From assembly GCA_002303765.1 (NCBI GenBank), contig DBCB01000180.1:1-25594 (forward strand): 25,594 bases of DNA, read 5' to 3'. Below are positions 16,804-25,349 of this stretch, in pieces; position 1 is the stretch's first letter, and each line of letters opens with the position of its first letter. Made by a program: the position numbers and the translations under genes. Source of the DNA: Planctomycetaceae bacterium UBA969 (GTDB lineage Bacteria; Planctomycetota; Planctomycetia; Gemmatales; Gemmataceae). The notes beneath the pieces were generated by a model. That model saw nothing but the letters and a program-made list of their open reading frames with translations. It searched no databases and had not been told where the DNA came from.

Positions 16804-16810
16804 GAAGAGA
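16804..16810 (+). promoter_or_regulatory. Ribosome binding site deciding the DUF1501 start
   Basis: The purine-rich GAAGAGA lies 8 bases before ATG 16819. The alternative in-frame TTG at 16798 would place this site inside the gene. Confidence 0.5.
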
Positions 16811-16818
16811 GACTAGCA

Positions 16819-18270
16819 ATGGCAATCGAATTTTCCTCTATCCCTGTGACTTCAAGAAGAGATTTTCTTACCCGTACTGGTGCGGGGTTTGGCAGTGTTG
16901 CACTTGCAGGATTGATGGCGCAGGAATCAAAAGCAGCCATCCCAATTGATTCGTTGAAACCTTTTGCAGAGCGCATGCCTCATTTTGCCCCCAAGGCTAA
17001 GCAGGTGATTTTTCTTTTCATGTATGGCGGGCCCAGCCAGGTTGACCTCTTTGATTACAAGCCAGATCTCATCAAGTTGAACGGTGCTAAGGTTCCTGAT
17101 TCTATAAAGAAACAGAAAGATAAAGTTGGTGGCGTATTCAATGCCTGTAAGGATGAACTTATGTCGGGCCCTTGGAAATGGGCGCAATATGGCAAGAGCG
17201 GGCTATGGGTTTCCAGCCTTCTTCCTGAAACAGCCAAGCACGCGGATGAACTTTGCGTGGTGCGTTCTATGTTCAGCGAAAGTTCTAATCATGCACCCGC
17301 TACCTACTTAATGAACACAGGTGCAATTCTAGGTGAAAAGCCCAGCCTCGGTTCATGGGTGACTTATGGGCTTGGTTCACCTAACCAGAATCTTCCGGGT
17401 TATGTGCTTTTGTTTAAGGTTGGAGGATTGGGAGGTAGCGCCAATTGGAGCAATGGTTTTCTACCCGCTGCGTTTCAAGGTACCCATTTCAGACATGAAG
17501 GTAGCCCTGTGCTTAACCTTCACCCGCCCGAAGAATTGCAATCCGCACAACGATCCACTCTTGATTTGATTCAGCAATTGAACAAACGACATGCGCTAGC
17601 TAGACCTGGAGTTTTAGATCTCGATGGCAGGATAGCTTCTTATGAACTTGCCTATCGAATGCAATCTGAAGCCATGGAGATAGGGGAACTTGCTAATGAG
17701 ACATCTTCGATTCAAAACCTGTATGGCATCCATGACAAAAATAAAGACAAAGCCACTTTTGCTAGAATGTGCCTTACTTCCCGACGGTTAGTTGAAAAAG
17801 GTGTTCGTTTTGTTCAACTTTATAATGCAGTCGATAAGCTTGGGTGGGATGGGCATGGCAACAATCATGAATTTCATCAGCGCAATTCCGCTCAGACTGA
17901 TGGGCCTATCGCAGCATTGCTTACCGATCTAAAACAACGAGGGTTGTTAGATTCCACCTTGGTTGTTTGGGCTGGAGAATTCGGCAGAACCCCCATGATG
18001 CAGGGAGGCAATGGCAGAAACCACAATCCCTATGGCTTTACAATTTGGATGGCTGGTGGTGGCGTGAAGGCCGGTACACAGATTGGCGCAACGGATGAAA
18101 TCGGACTTCGCGCTGTAGATAAACCCCAATCCGTAAAAAATCTTCATGCCACCATTCTTACGGCCTTGGGTATCAACCCTGATGATCTTTCTTTTGATCA
18201 TAACGGCAGGCAAGAAAGACTGACTGGTGTTGCTGCCAGTTGGAAAACCATACCCGGTGTACTTGCGTAA
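16819..18270 (+). CDS. DUF1501 protein, Tat-exported (sulfatase/alkaline-phosphatase-like fold)
   Basis: A 483-residue protein beginning at ATG 16819. It has a Tat leader with twin arginines at 13-14 (SRRDFL) followed by a hydrophobic AlaGly-rich stretch, cleaved near AQESKAA. The mature part has the DUF1501 hallmarks: MYGGPSQVDLFDYKP near the start, EFGRTPM followed by GRNHNP in the last third, and MAGGGVKAGTQIG-type glycine-rich sequence after it. DUF1501 proteins share the alkaline-phosphatase/sulfatase fold but lack the formylglycine cysteine, and their activity is generally unproven. The pairing with a DUF1549/DUF1553 protein is the standard planctomycete arrangement, so the two products probably act together outside the cytoplasm. 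The Tat route suggests a cofactor or metal bound before export. Confidence 0.94.
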   Translation: MAIEFSSIPVTSRRDFLTRTGAGFGSVALAGLMAQESKAAIPIDSLKPFAERMPHFAPKAKQVIFLFMYGGPSQVDLFDYKPDLIKLNGAKVPDSIKKQKDKVGGVFNACKDELMSGPWKWAQYGKSGLWVSSLLPETAKHADELCVVRSMFSESSNHAPATYLMNTGAILGEKPSLGSWVTYGLGSPNQNLPGYVLLFKVGGLGGSANWSNGFLPAAFQGTHFRHEGSPVLNLHPPEELQSAQRSTLDLIQQLNKRHALARPGVLDLDGRIASYELAYRMQSEAMEIGELANETSSIQNLYGIHDKNKDKATFARMCLTSRRLVEKGVRFVQLYNAVDKLGWDGHGNNHEFHQRNSAQTDGPIAALLTDLKQRGLLDSTLVVWAGEFGRTPMMQGGNGRNHNPYGFTIWMAGGGVKAGTQIGATDEIGLRAVDKPQSVKNLHATILTALGINPDDLSFDHNGRQERLTGVAASWKTIPGVLA

Positions 18271-18349
18271 TACTCAAAAAACTATTGCTCCTTGAATCAG
18301 CTTGGTTGACAATCAATTTATTATTCCTTGACACACCCCGGAGAGTAAC

Positions 18350-19477
18350 ATGCCTAGATTTCTTCCACTTGTAGTTGCTTTGGTTCTTTTTTCAACCCAG
18401 TTTGCTAATGCAAAGGATCCCATGATTTTTATCTCAGCCTTTGCAGGTGGCGATCAGGGCGCAATTCATTCCTTTAATTTTGATCTGGCGACCGGCGCAT
18501 TGAAACCACTGCAACGCACTACCTCAGTGCAAAACCCATTCTTCCTTGCACTATCTCCTGACAAGAAGTTTCTTTACTCGATTCATGCGCTGAAATTTGG
18601 CAGCAAGGATGCGGAGGAAATCGCAGCGTTCAAACTATTAGGCAATGATGGCAAATTAGAACTGCTCAACAAGCAATCTGCAAAGGGTTCTGCTGCTTGT
18701 TATCTTCATGTTGATAACTCGGGCAAAACTGTCGTGGTCGCAAATTACTCCACAGGCAGCGTTGCTTCGCTTCCGGTTAAAGAAGATGGCTCACTCGGTG
18801 AACCTGCATCTTTTGTGCAACATGTTGGTTCTAGTATTAATCCTGCCAGGCAAAAAGAACCCCATGCACATTGCATCGTAGTTAGCCCCGATAACAAATA
18901 TGCATTTGCTGCAGACTTGGGTTTAGATCAGATTCTTTGTTACAAGCTTGACTCCAAACTAGGGAAAATAACTCCCAATGATCCCGCCTTCGCTAAGGCG
19001 CCTGCAGGAGCTGGGCCGAGGCATCTTACTTTTCATCCCAACGGCAAAAAGGTTTATGTGATTAACGAGCTTTTGAATTCTGTCACACTATTTAGTTATG
19101 ATTCTGAAAAAGGTTCGTTGAAGGAAGAGCAGACTATCTCCACCCTTCCAAATGATTTTAAGGGCACCAGTTATTGTGCTGATTTAAAAATCACGCCCGA
19201 TGGCAAATATCTTTATGGCACCAACCGTGGTCACGATAGCATCGCATGTTATTCCATTGGTACTGATGGCAAGTTGACTCTTATAAGTATTGAACCTAGT
19301 TTGGGTAAGGGGCCACAGAATCTTGCAATCACCTCTAATAATGGGTGGTTATTGTGTGCGAATATGCCCGGGAAAAATGTTGCAGTCTTTCGCATTGATC
19401 CGAAAACAGGAAAAATCAAGCCCGCTGGTGAACCTGTTTCGATGCCCAGTCCTTCATGCATCATGCTGGTGGAATAA
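18350..19477 (+). CDS. Lactonase family protein (6-phosphogluconolactonase-like beta-propeller)
   Basis: A 375-residue protein with a signal peptide ending near residue 21 (ANA-KD), so it is exported, unlike cytosolic YbhE-type 6-phosphogluconolactonases. The body is a seven-bladed propeller with the lactonase repeats: LALSPDKKFLYSIHA, SAACYLHVDNSGKTVVVANY, HAHCIVVSPDNKYAFAADLG, GAGPRHLTFHPNGKKVYVINEL, TPDGKYLYGTNRG and GPQNLAITSNNGWLLCAN. The conserved HAH and GPRH segments are the expected active-site face. Likely substrates are sugar lactones or muconolactone-like compounds outside the cell. A GGAGAG-type Shine-Dalgarno precedes ATG 18350. The next gene follows after 30 bases. The last 71 codons, the spacer and the start of the next gene occur again, decayed, at 22458-22771. 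Confidence 0.9.
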   Translation: MPRFLPLVVALVLFSTQFANAKDPMIFISAFAGGDQGAIHSFNFDLATGALKPLQRTTSVQNPFFLALSPDKKFLYSIHALKFGSKDAEEIAAFKLLGNDGKLELLNKQSAKGSAACYLHVDNSGKTVVVANYSTGSVASLPVKEDGSLGEPASFVQHVGSSINPARQKEPHAHCIVVSPDNKYAFAADLGLDQILCYKLDSKLGKITPNDPAFAKAPAGAGPRHLTFHPNGKKVYVINELLNSVTLFSYDSEKGSLKEEQTISTLPNDFKGTSYCADLKITPDGKYLYGTNRGHDSIACYSIGTDGKLTLISIEPSLGKGPQNLAITSNNGWLLCANMPGKNVAVFRIDPKTGKIKPAGEPVSMPSPSCIMLVE

Positions 19478-19507
19478 AGTTTCAGATTCCTTTAAAGGGT
19501 TTTAATC

Positions 19508-22234
19508 ATGCTTAACTTTACAGTTATGTTGTTGGCTTCTTTGGTGAATGCCAATGATCTTGCTGATTGGAAACCCCTGCCTGAAGCGTTTAAAGGCTTT
19601 AGTGTCGCCAAGGGAAAGGCTTTATTAACCTCGGATAAATGGAGTTATCTTGTCGCAGCAGAAGAATCTTCAAACAACGAAGTTTCAGCAACGCTTACCA
19701 TCAACGATGCCGCAAAGCAATTGGGGTTCTTTGGTAGTTCATGGAGTGCCTGGCCTGATGCATCATTTGGGGATGGTGGTTTTGAGGCGGCTTTGCTCCT
19801 GCGTGGTAATAATACTTCAGGTTATAGGGTTCAGCTTTCCCATAAATATCAGGTACTTGCGTTGGTTAAGTTTCCCGAGGGAGGTTACTTGAGAGTTGTC
19901 CCCTTTGAGGTGAAACTCAAGGAGCCACATTCGATTAAAGCTACCATCGCGGGAAATCAAATTACTGTGAACTTGGATGGAAAAGAACTGATTCGTTACA
20001 TAGATAATTTTCTTCCTGTTGATAAAGGTTTGTTTGGTGTTGGTGTAAGTAGTGGTGCCAAGGTTGAATTCTCAGCTATCAACTTGAACAAGGTTGAGCC
20101 AACTCCAATCGTTCCATCCTTGCCCTACATACCAAATTTTTCAGTGAGAAAGTTTCTTGGTGGCCGGGATTGGGTCTTTGATGGCGATGAACCGATTCTG
20201 CAATTGCACTATGAGAAAGACCCGAGTTGTTTTGCAAAGCTTAGGCCGGGTTATAAACCCCAGCTTAATTTTGATTCTCATTGGGGGCTTGAAAACCAAG
20301 GCGCTTTTAATGATGCAGCAAGCAAATGGACAGCCCCTAATGTTTCAGGCGGCGGCGATACCATTAAAGTTAATTGGTCTTCAAGAAATGTTAAAGATAG
20401 GTTTGTAACCAAAAGCAATCTCATCGTTGGCTATGATACCGTTCGCAAAACCTACACCTACGACATTGATAGTGAACTGGAAGTGCTGCCCGGCCAGCCT
20501 TTTCATTTTCGCTATGGATTTGATTTTGAACACCACACGCCTTTGGATCCTTTTCGCTGGCAGTATCTCATCGCCAAGAAAAAGGATGGCGACCTTTACC
20601 ATCGGCCGGTTTACCCCATTGATCCCGGCCCGCAGAATGATCTCGAAACTTATCATGGACTTCGTGTCTGGTATGGCAGGCATGGCGAAACCATGCATAT
20701 TGCGCCATCGGTTGAATATGCAATCGAACCTGATTGGAACCGCATTGGGAAGGATCCGGCCAAGCAAACTCAACGCAAATTAAATACCGCTGTTTGCGCA
20801 GCTTTTTATGATACGGGGGTGAGCTTTGAACCTGAAACTTCCGAACCAGGAACCAAGGTTAGAGTCAAATACCGTTACACGGGTATTCCCGCACTCGAGG
20901 CGGATGGCTTGTTCAATGTTTCCAAGATTTATGATTCCCCCACACTTGACCCTAATCACCATTATATCTTTGCAGATGAATGGCCCAAAATCACTTTCAG
21001 CAAATTTGAACCGATGAGCAAATCGTGGATTCTTGGTAGATCGCCCTTCATGACCGCACACAATACCAGGCCGACTTATGATCTTGAAAAAAATTGCGGT
21101 GCGGGAAGTGGGTTTGCAATGAAGCTTGGCCCAGCTTCTTTTGGCAAAGCCAATCTCCCAGTTGGTGCAACACTTTCTAAGGGCCGTTATGTTGTTTCAG
21201 CCTTGGTCAAATTGGTAAATATTCATGGCCCCGGTGGTCGAATTGAATTGGAAGCTAGTCAGACAAAAACCAATAAGTCGCTTGCGAAGGCAACCCACTT
21301 TGCTGGAAATGGAAATTCCGATTGGAAGAAGCAGGGTTTTGTTTTTGAGATTCCTGAAGATGCGGGGGTGCTTTCGCTTGCGTTGGGAAATTCAGGCACT
21401 GGCGAAATGCTGGTTACCGATGTCGAATTTAAGAAACTTGAAGAGGGCGAATCCATTCCATTTGGAATTTTAGCTAAAGCCAATGATCAACCAGCTAGCA
21501 TGGTCAAGTCGCCTGAAGGGGCAATCGCAGATTATCGCATGCTCGAAGGCAAAGGCCATTCGGTTTATAATTACGCTGGTGGATCGCATCTTGATCTTGC
21601 GAATCTTCAATGGGTTGTGGATTCAGGAAAACCAGCATTGCGTTTTGCAGAGAATACCACGGGCACAAAAAGTTACCGACTTGATGGGACCTTGGGCAGA
21701 ATGTATTTCTCGCATCCTTCCAACGCTGATAAGAGTTCCGTACCGGTTGCCTTGAGTGGCCATCATGGCGGTGGCGAAATCAAGAAAGGTCTTACCCTTA
21801 TAACATGGATCAAGCCCGACCCAGAAATGGGCAAAAGCCAGCACGCCGGAAGGGCGGATATTATTGGGTATGGCGCTAGGCGATTCATCCTCGCCTTGGA
21901 TGGTCAGAAAGCACCTTACACATTAAGTGCTAAAATCAATGTTAATGATGTTATTTCATCGCCCACAAAACTTGATGCAAACCGTTGGTATCATGTCGCC
22001 CTTACCGCAGAGCCAAAAGATGGCCAATGGTTGGTGCGTACTTACATTGATGGAAAACAGTCTGCGGAGGGGATGACCAAGAAATTTCCCTCGGATTCAG
22101 TTATCCCGCCTTCGCTGATTCTTGGCTGTGAGATTTTCTATTTTCATTCTTCATACTACCGCGGTTTGATCGGACAAACGATGGTATTCAACCGCAGTTT
22201 AAATGCAGGTGAGATTTTAGAATTAGCGAAATGA
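19508..22234 (+). CDS. 908-residue exported multidomain protein with LamG-like domains
   Basis: The leader is short (about 1-15, cut near VNA-ND). Residues about 30-195 form a beta-rich domain like the LamG or 3-keto-disaccharide-hydrolase (DUF1080) jelly roll: the pattern GGFEAALLLRG, YRVQLSH and ITVNLDGKEL fits. The middle, about 210-510, is unrecognised and rich in Trp and His (DWVFDGDE, FHFRYGFDFEHHTPLDPFRW). Residues about 525-650 resemble a carbohydrate-binding jelly roll (GRYVVSALVKL). Residues about 755-905 are a LamG/concanavalin-like lectin domain (LTLITWIKPD, WYHVALTAEP, TYIDGKQSAEG). It probably binds and perhaps acts on polysaccharide outside the cell; a catalytic residue set cannot be named. 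The gene follows the lactonase by 30 bases, probably co-transcribed. Its first codons recur in the decayed copy downstream. Confidence 0.75.
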   Translation: MLNFTVMLLASLVNANDLADWKPLPEAFKGFSVAKGKALLTSDKWSYLVAAEESSNNEVSATLTINDAAKQLGFFGSSWSAWPDASFGDGGFEAALLLRGNNTSGYRVQLSHKYQVLALVKFPEGGYLRVVPFEVKLKEPHSIKATIAGNQITVNLDGKELIRYIDNFLPVDKGLFGVGVSSGAKVEFSAINLNKVEPTPIVPSLPYIPNFSVRKFLGGRDWVFDGDEPILQLHYEKDPSCFAKLRPGYKPQLNFDSHWGLENQGAFNDAASKWTAPNVSGGGDTIKVNWSSRNVKDRFVTKSNLIVGYDTVRKTYTYDIDSELEVLPGQPFHFRYGFDFEHHTPLDPFRWQYLIAKKKDGDLYHRPVYPIDPGPQNDLETYHGLRVWYGRHGETMHIAPSVEYAIEPDWNRIGKDPAKQTQRKLNTAVCAAFYDTGVSFEPETSEPGTKVRVKYRYTGIPALEADGLFNVSKIYDSPTLDPNHHYIFADEWPKITFSKFEPMSKSWILGRSPFMTAHNTRPTYDLEKNCGAGSGFAMKLGPASFGKANLPVGATLSKGRYVVSALVKLVNIHGPGGRIELEASQTKTNKSLAKATHFAGNGNSDWKKQGFVFEIPEDAGVLSLALGNSGTGEMLVTDVEFKKLEEGESIPFGILAKANDQPASMVKSPEGAIADYRMLEGKGHSVYNYAGGSHLDLANLQWVVDSGKPALRFAENTTGTKSYRLDGTLGRMYFSHPSNADKSSVPVALSGHHGGGEIKKGLTLITWIKPDPEMGKSQHAGRADIIGYGARRFILALDGQKAPYTLSAKINVNDVISSPTKLDANRWYHVALTAEPKDGQWLVRTYIDGKQSAEGMTKKFPSDSVIPPSLILGCEIFYFHSSYYRGLIGQTMVFNRSLNAGEILELAK

Positions 22235-22457
22235 TCTTTGCTTGTAATTTCAGATGGTTCAATTAATTCAGATTACAGCAAGGTTAAAAGAAGGATGTGC
22301 ACTGTCTCCAGCAATCATCACGATTATAAACGAAGATAAATTCGACTAGAAAAGTAGGCAAGGTGCAGGTTCGGAATTTCGCCTTGGCATTCTGAATTAC
22401 AGCCAATGTATCTTTTCTAGGTTTTCACTATTTTCCTTCAGATCGCCACTATTACCT
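22235..22457. other. Gene-less spacer after the 908-residue gene
   Basis: About 220 AT-leaning bases. I see no plausible gene. It contains a 9-base inverted repeat (22346-22420) and one copy of a 13-base repeat, ATTCTGAATTACA, at 22389-22401 that recurs at 22798-22810. No promoter or RNA gene is supported. Confidence 0.6.
22346..22420. repeat. Inverted repeat with nested partial stem, possible hairpin or terminator
   Basis: CTAGAAAAG at 22346-22354 and its perfect reverse complement CTTTTCTAG at 22412-22420 enclose a second partial stem (GCAAGG with CCTTgGC) around a loop. It lies about 110 bases after the 908-residue gene. A structured transcript end or a small palindromic element is possible; no T-tract follows directly. 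Confidence 0.4.
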
Positions 22458-22671
22458 TGATGGCAAGTTGACTCTTATAAGTATTGAACCTAGTTTGGGT
22501 AAGGGGCCATAGAATCTTGCAATCACCTCTAATAATGGGTGGTTGTTGTGTGCGAATATGCCCGGGAAAAATGTTGCAGTCTTTCGCATTGATCCGAAAA
22601 CAGGGAAAATCAAGACCATAGGTGAACCTGTTGCTATGCCCAGTCCTTCATGCATCATGCTGGTGGAATAA
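22458..22671 (+). pseudogene. Decayed duplicate of the lactonase 3' end
   Basis: These 214 bases align without gaps to 19264-19477 at a constant offset of 3194. By hand I count about 9 mismatches, roughly 96% identity. One change turns the CAG at 19316 into TAG at 22510-22512, in the lactonase frame. Other changes are mild at protein level (for example KIKPAGEPVS to KIKTIGEPVA), then the stop matches. The piece lacks the first 80% of the gene and a start, so it is not functional. It fits the remains of a tandem duplication of the unit 19264-22457. Confidence 0.9.
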
Positions 22672-22701
22672 AGTTTCGGATTCTTTTAAAAGGTTTTAAT
22701 C

Positions 22702-22818
22702 ATGCTTAACATTATAATTATGTTGTTGGCTTCCTTGTTCTTCGGCAGTTTATGGAGTGTCTGGCCGAATGGGGGTAGTTCCCGTCTTTACATCGGTATT
22801 CTGAATTACACCAGCTAA
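22702..22818 (+). pseudogene. Decayed, interrupted duplicate of the start of the 908-residue gene
   Basis: ATG 22702 corresponds to ATG 19508 at the same offset of 3194, and the spacer between copies matches as well (about 30 bases with few changes). Homology runs to about 22737, then skips 183 bases of the parent and resumes at 22738 (matching 19727) with FFGS-W-WP, and ends near 22771. The deletion is a multiple of three, so the frame stays open for 38 codons to TAA 22816-22818. The last codons are from the foreign segment. It is a remnant, not a functional gene. Confidence 0.85.
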
Positions 22819-24606
22819 TGACAAAACATAAATCGAATCCAACGGGGGCGTGGTGATTGACTTCGCTTCCCTCAATATCGCGATCACTTCCGGCGTTGCT
22901 GCGCGGAGTCGAGGCAGACTGACCCCTTTCCGCGACTTCGTTAGCGCCCGAGCAACTGCTGGATCATCGAGCACTGTCAGCCCGAGGTAGGGTGCATTGG
23001 GACCGCTGGCCAGTACCTCTGCCGCCGCGGGCGTGATGGTTCTAAGGGAGGGCAATGTCTGGCCTGAAGAATCCTGAATCAGCCGCGCGGCCAACGTGGG
23101 GGAATTGAGCAACGAGAGTTGCCGGAGTGTGAAAAAACCGTTGTATTTGACGTACACTGGAATTGTTTCGGTCGAGATGACCTCAAGACCATCCGTCGTA
23201 CGTGATGATTGTTGGGCGAATTTTGCGGCCAACGGCACGGAATCGAGCACTATGAGCGGCATGTCGAGAGTACCAGGGAACTTGGCAAGTTGCGCCGCCG
23301 TTTCGGGTGAAAGTTTGTCCGTCGCAGGGCCGTACAATTCAAGACGCGGCCCGCGATAAGGTACCAGCGCATCGGCCGACTGAGGTGAGAGTTCTTGGAG
23401 GCCGGCGATCGACAAACGGCCCCGATACTTCGCTAGTTCCTCCGCCAATTTCGGGGTGAGCAGCGGACTACCGCCTTTGAAGGAGAGGCGGCCGGGAACG
23501 CGCCCACCAAGGAACAACTGCGGCGCCTTGTTGAGTCCGCCCCACGTGGGAACCTCTGTACCACGGTTTAGCGATGTCACCAAAATCCGTGCGGCATCTG
23601 GTGAAAGTTCCGTCAGGTAAGGAAGAGTCAGCGTTCCTCCGCCTAGGTCGCCTTCATTGCTTGCCATCTCGCCAAATGCGGAGGCGAGGCCCGGAGGTAA
23701 GTTGGTGAAGCCCAATGTCAAATTGGAAGTCTGCCGCACCATACTGCGAAGGGTCTCAAGAGAAACGTTTTTTAATGCCGGCAATGAGATCGCAGACCAA
23801 GGCCGCGTCATTAGCAAGCCAGCAGTTTCGGGTGGCAGTTCCTCTAAACTTGGGAACGACAAATTGTAAGGAGGAAGAACTCGAACCGTGCCGTTAGGAT
23901 AGACCATCTCTTTGTTGGGAACACTTGCTAGCGCGGCCGCGGCCTCGCGTGAAATCCTTGTGACGCCGCCAAAATCCGACGAACATCGAAGCAGCGCCGT
24001 TGCGAGCAGCGGAGAATCCAGCGTCTTCAACTTAGGCAGACTGATTTTCGTTTGAGTTCCAAATGGACCGCCAGGGACAGAATCCGGAGCATTGGCCAGT
24101 ATCTGCACTTGCGCGTCACTTAGCGAGTCGACTTCTTGCAGTACGATGCTTAACTGTGACTGCACCAGAATCTTCAGAGACGGATCGGAGATTGAACCGA
24201 CACCAAGCTGCAGGCGCCCAGCAGCCGGATTCTTCGCAAACACGGTCGCTACTTCCTCTGTCATCACGCTTTGCGGTAGAAAGCTTCCGCCCAGAAAGAA
24301 GGGCCGCTTGATTGATGCGATCTCGTTTGCTTGTTCCACAGACAGCGTTTTAATAGATGGCAGCAGGACTGACGAAGCAAAACCCGCGGCGAGTTTCTTG
24401 GTAAGCGGCAGCGAGTCAAGCGACTTCAGGTTCGGTAGTGTCAGTGCACCCACGGTTTCTGCCAGCTTGTCTTGAACTTCCGGAGATACGTCGGTCAAAC
24501 CAGCCAATGTTAGGCTGCGCGGGTTCTTGCCTAGCGCCACGGCGATCTCAGGCGTGATCTGTTTCAAGTAGGGAAAGGATAATGCGCCCGGTCGCTGTGC
24601 CAACTT
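22750..24606 (-). pseudogene. Leucine-rich-like repeat protein, C-terminal part of a broken gene
   Basis: A frame of about 617 residues read on the minus strand from near 24603 (a TTG, LAQRPG) with no Shine-Dalgarno, so it is not an independent start. The sequence consists of about 23-residue repeats of the form L-x-x-(L/I)-(S/T)-P-E-x-A-x-x-L-A-x-x-x-x-x-L-x-L-x-(G/N), for example LKQITPEIAVALGKNPRSLT. They resemble leucine-rich repeats and are likely a binding surface. The first unit continues from the upstream fragment if one base is removed near 24607, so both pieces are one gene with a frameshift. The C-terminus is abnormal: its last about 7 codons (PIRPDTP) and the TAA lie in the duplicated segment at 22750-22771, so the original end is lost. 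It is GC-rich compared with the neighbours. Confidence 0.8.
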
Positions 24607-24607
24607 C

Positions 24608-25281
24608 TTAGCCAGTGAGTGGCACGGAGTCGGAGTTGAGTTCCACTAAACCGGATAGCACTAGATTGCCCGGCGTTTTGGCGATGGCTTCGGCTGACTC
24701 GTTGATCATCGAAGTTAATGAATGTAGCCAGACAGTGCCTGCTCTACTTTTGGCTAACGCCTTGGCCGTTTCAGGGTCGAGCGTCGTCAGCCCCAGAATC
24801 AGGAATTCCCCCTGGAACTCAGCAAGCGCCTCTGCGACCTCCGCGGTGATCTCGTAAGTTCGGCTCAGTTGCAGGATCCCAAAGCGTGATTCCGCCTGTA
24901 CCTTTCGAACCAGGTCGCGAGCCTGCTGTACCGTGATCTCTTCGGGTTGTCTGGCTGGCACTTTCTGGAACGCGGGGTCGATCGTGTAATCGGACGCGGG
25001 TAGTAATCCTTGCTTGATCAAATCGCCAAAGGTCGGCGAATCGGGTATGGAAGGGTCTGCCGGGATGTCGTTGACTCGTTGTCCCGCCTCACGTTTTCGC
25101 AAAGAGTCCTCACGATCGATCCCGGTCACCAGCAAGTTAATCGCGCTCCCGTACTGATTGCGGGGACCGTAACCGGCCACATGACACACGACGCATGATA
25201 TCCCCCGACTCTGAACGATCTGCCGCGTCCAGGCCCGCGCTGCGTCAAGATCCTGCACTTTGCGGATCTGGTCTGAGCCAA
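24608..25281 (-). pseudogene. CxxCH-containing N-terminal part of the same broken repeat gene, 5' truncated
   Basis: From a GTG at 25258 this is 216 residues with CVVCH at 22-26, a heme c motif in the SRGISCVVCHVAG context. After it comes a segment rich in charged residues, then three or more of the repeats seen in the downstream part (LTTLDPETAKALAKSRAG, LTSMINESAEAIAKTPGN). It ends at TAA 24608-24610 after VPLTG. Removing one base there gives VPL-LAKKLAQ, in phase with the next fragment. The frame is open upstream of the GTG to 25333, with plausible native sequence (GSDQIRKVQ) to about 25280 before it merges into insertion-sequence DNA, and no Shine-Dalgarno precedes the GTG. The true start was therefore probably removed by the IS. 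The right boundary is approximate. Confidence 0.75.
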
Positions 25282-25337
25282 GAAAAGTAGAGTGTGTGTT
25301 AAGCTCGTAATGTATAGTAAAAGATATCCATTAAACG

Positions 25338-25343
25338 AGGAGT
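25338..25343 (+). promoter_or_regulatory. Ribosome binding site of the IS3-type OrfA
   Basis: GAGGAG lies 6 bases before ATG 25350, a strong site that fixes this start. Confidence 0.7.
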
Positions 25344-25349
25344 AAGCCA

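Noticed and set aside
18306..18334. TTGACA at 18306 as a promoter for the lactonase gene
   Set aside because: No -10 element is found at a 16-18 base spacing; the AT-rich TTATTAT lies too close.
22240..22830. CRISPR-like array in the repeat-bearing 3' region
   Set aside because: The repeats are one large diverged duplication and a single 13-base pair, with no regular spacers and no cas genes.
24092..24475. Plus-strand frames across the GC-rich repeat gene
   Set aside because: GC-rich DNA leaves long open shadows on the other strand; the repeat pattern supports only the minus strand.
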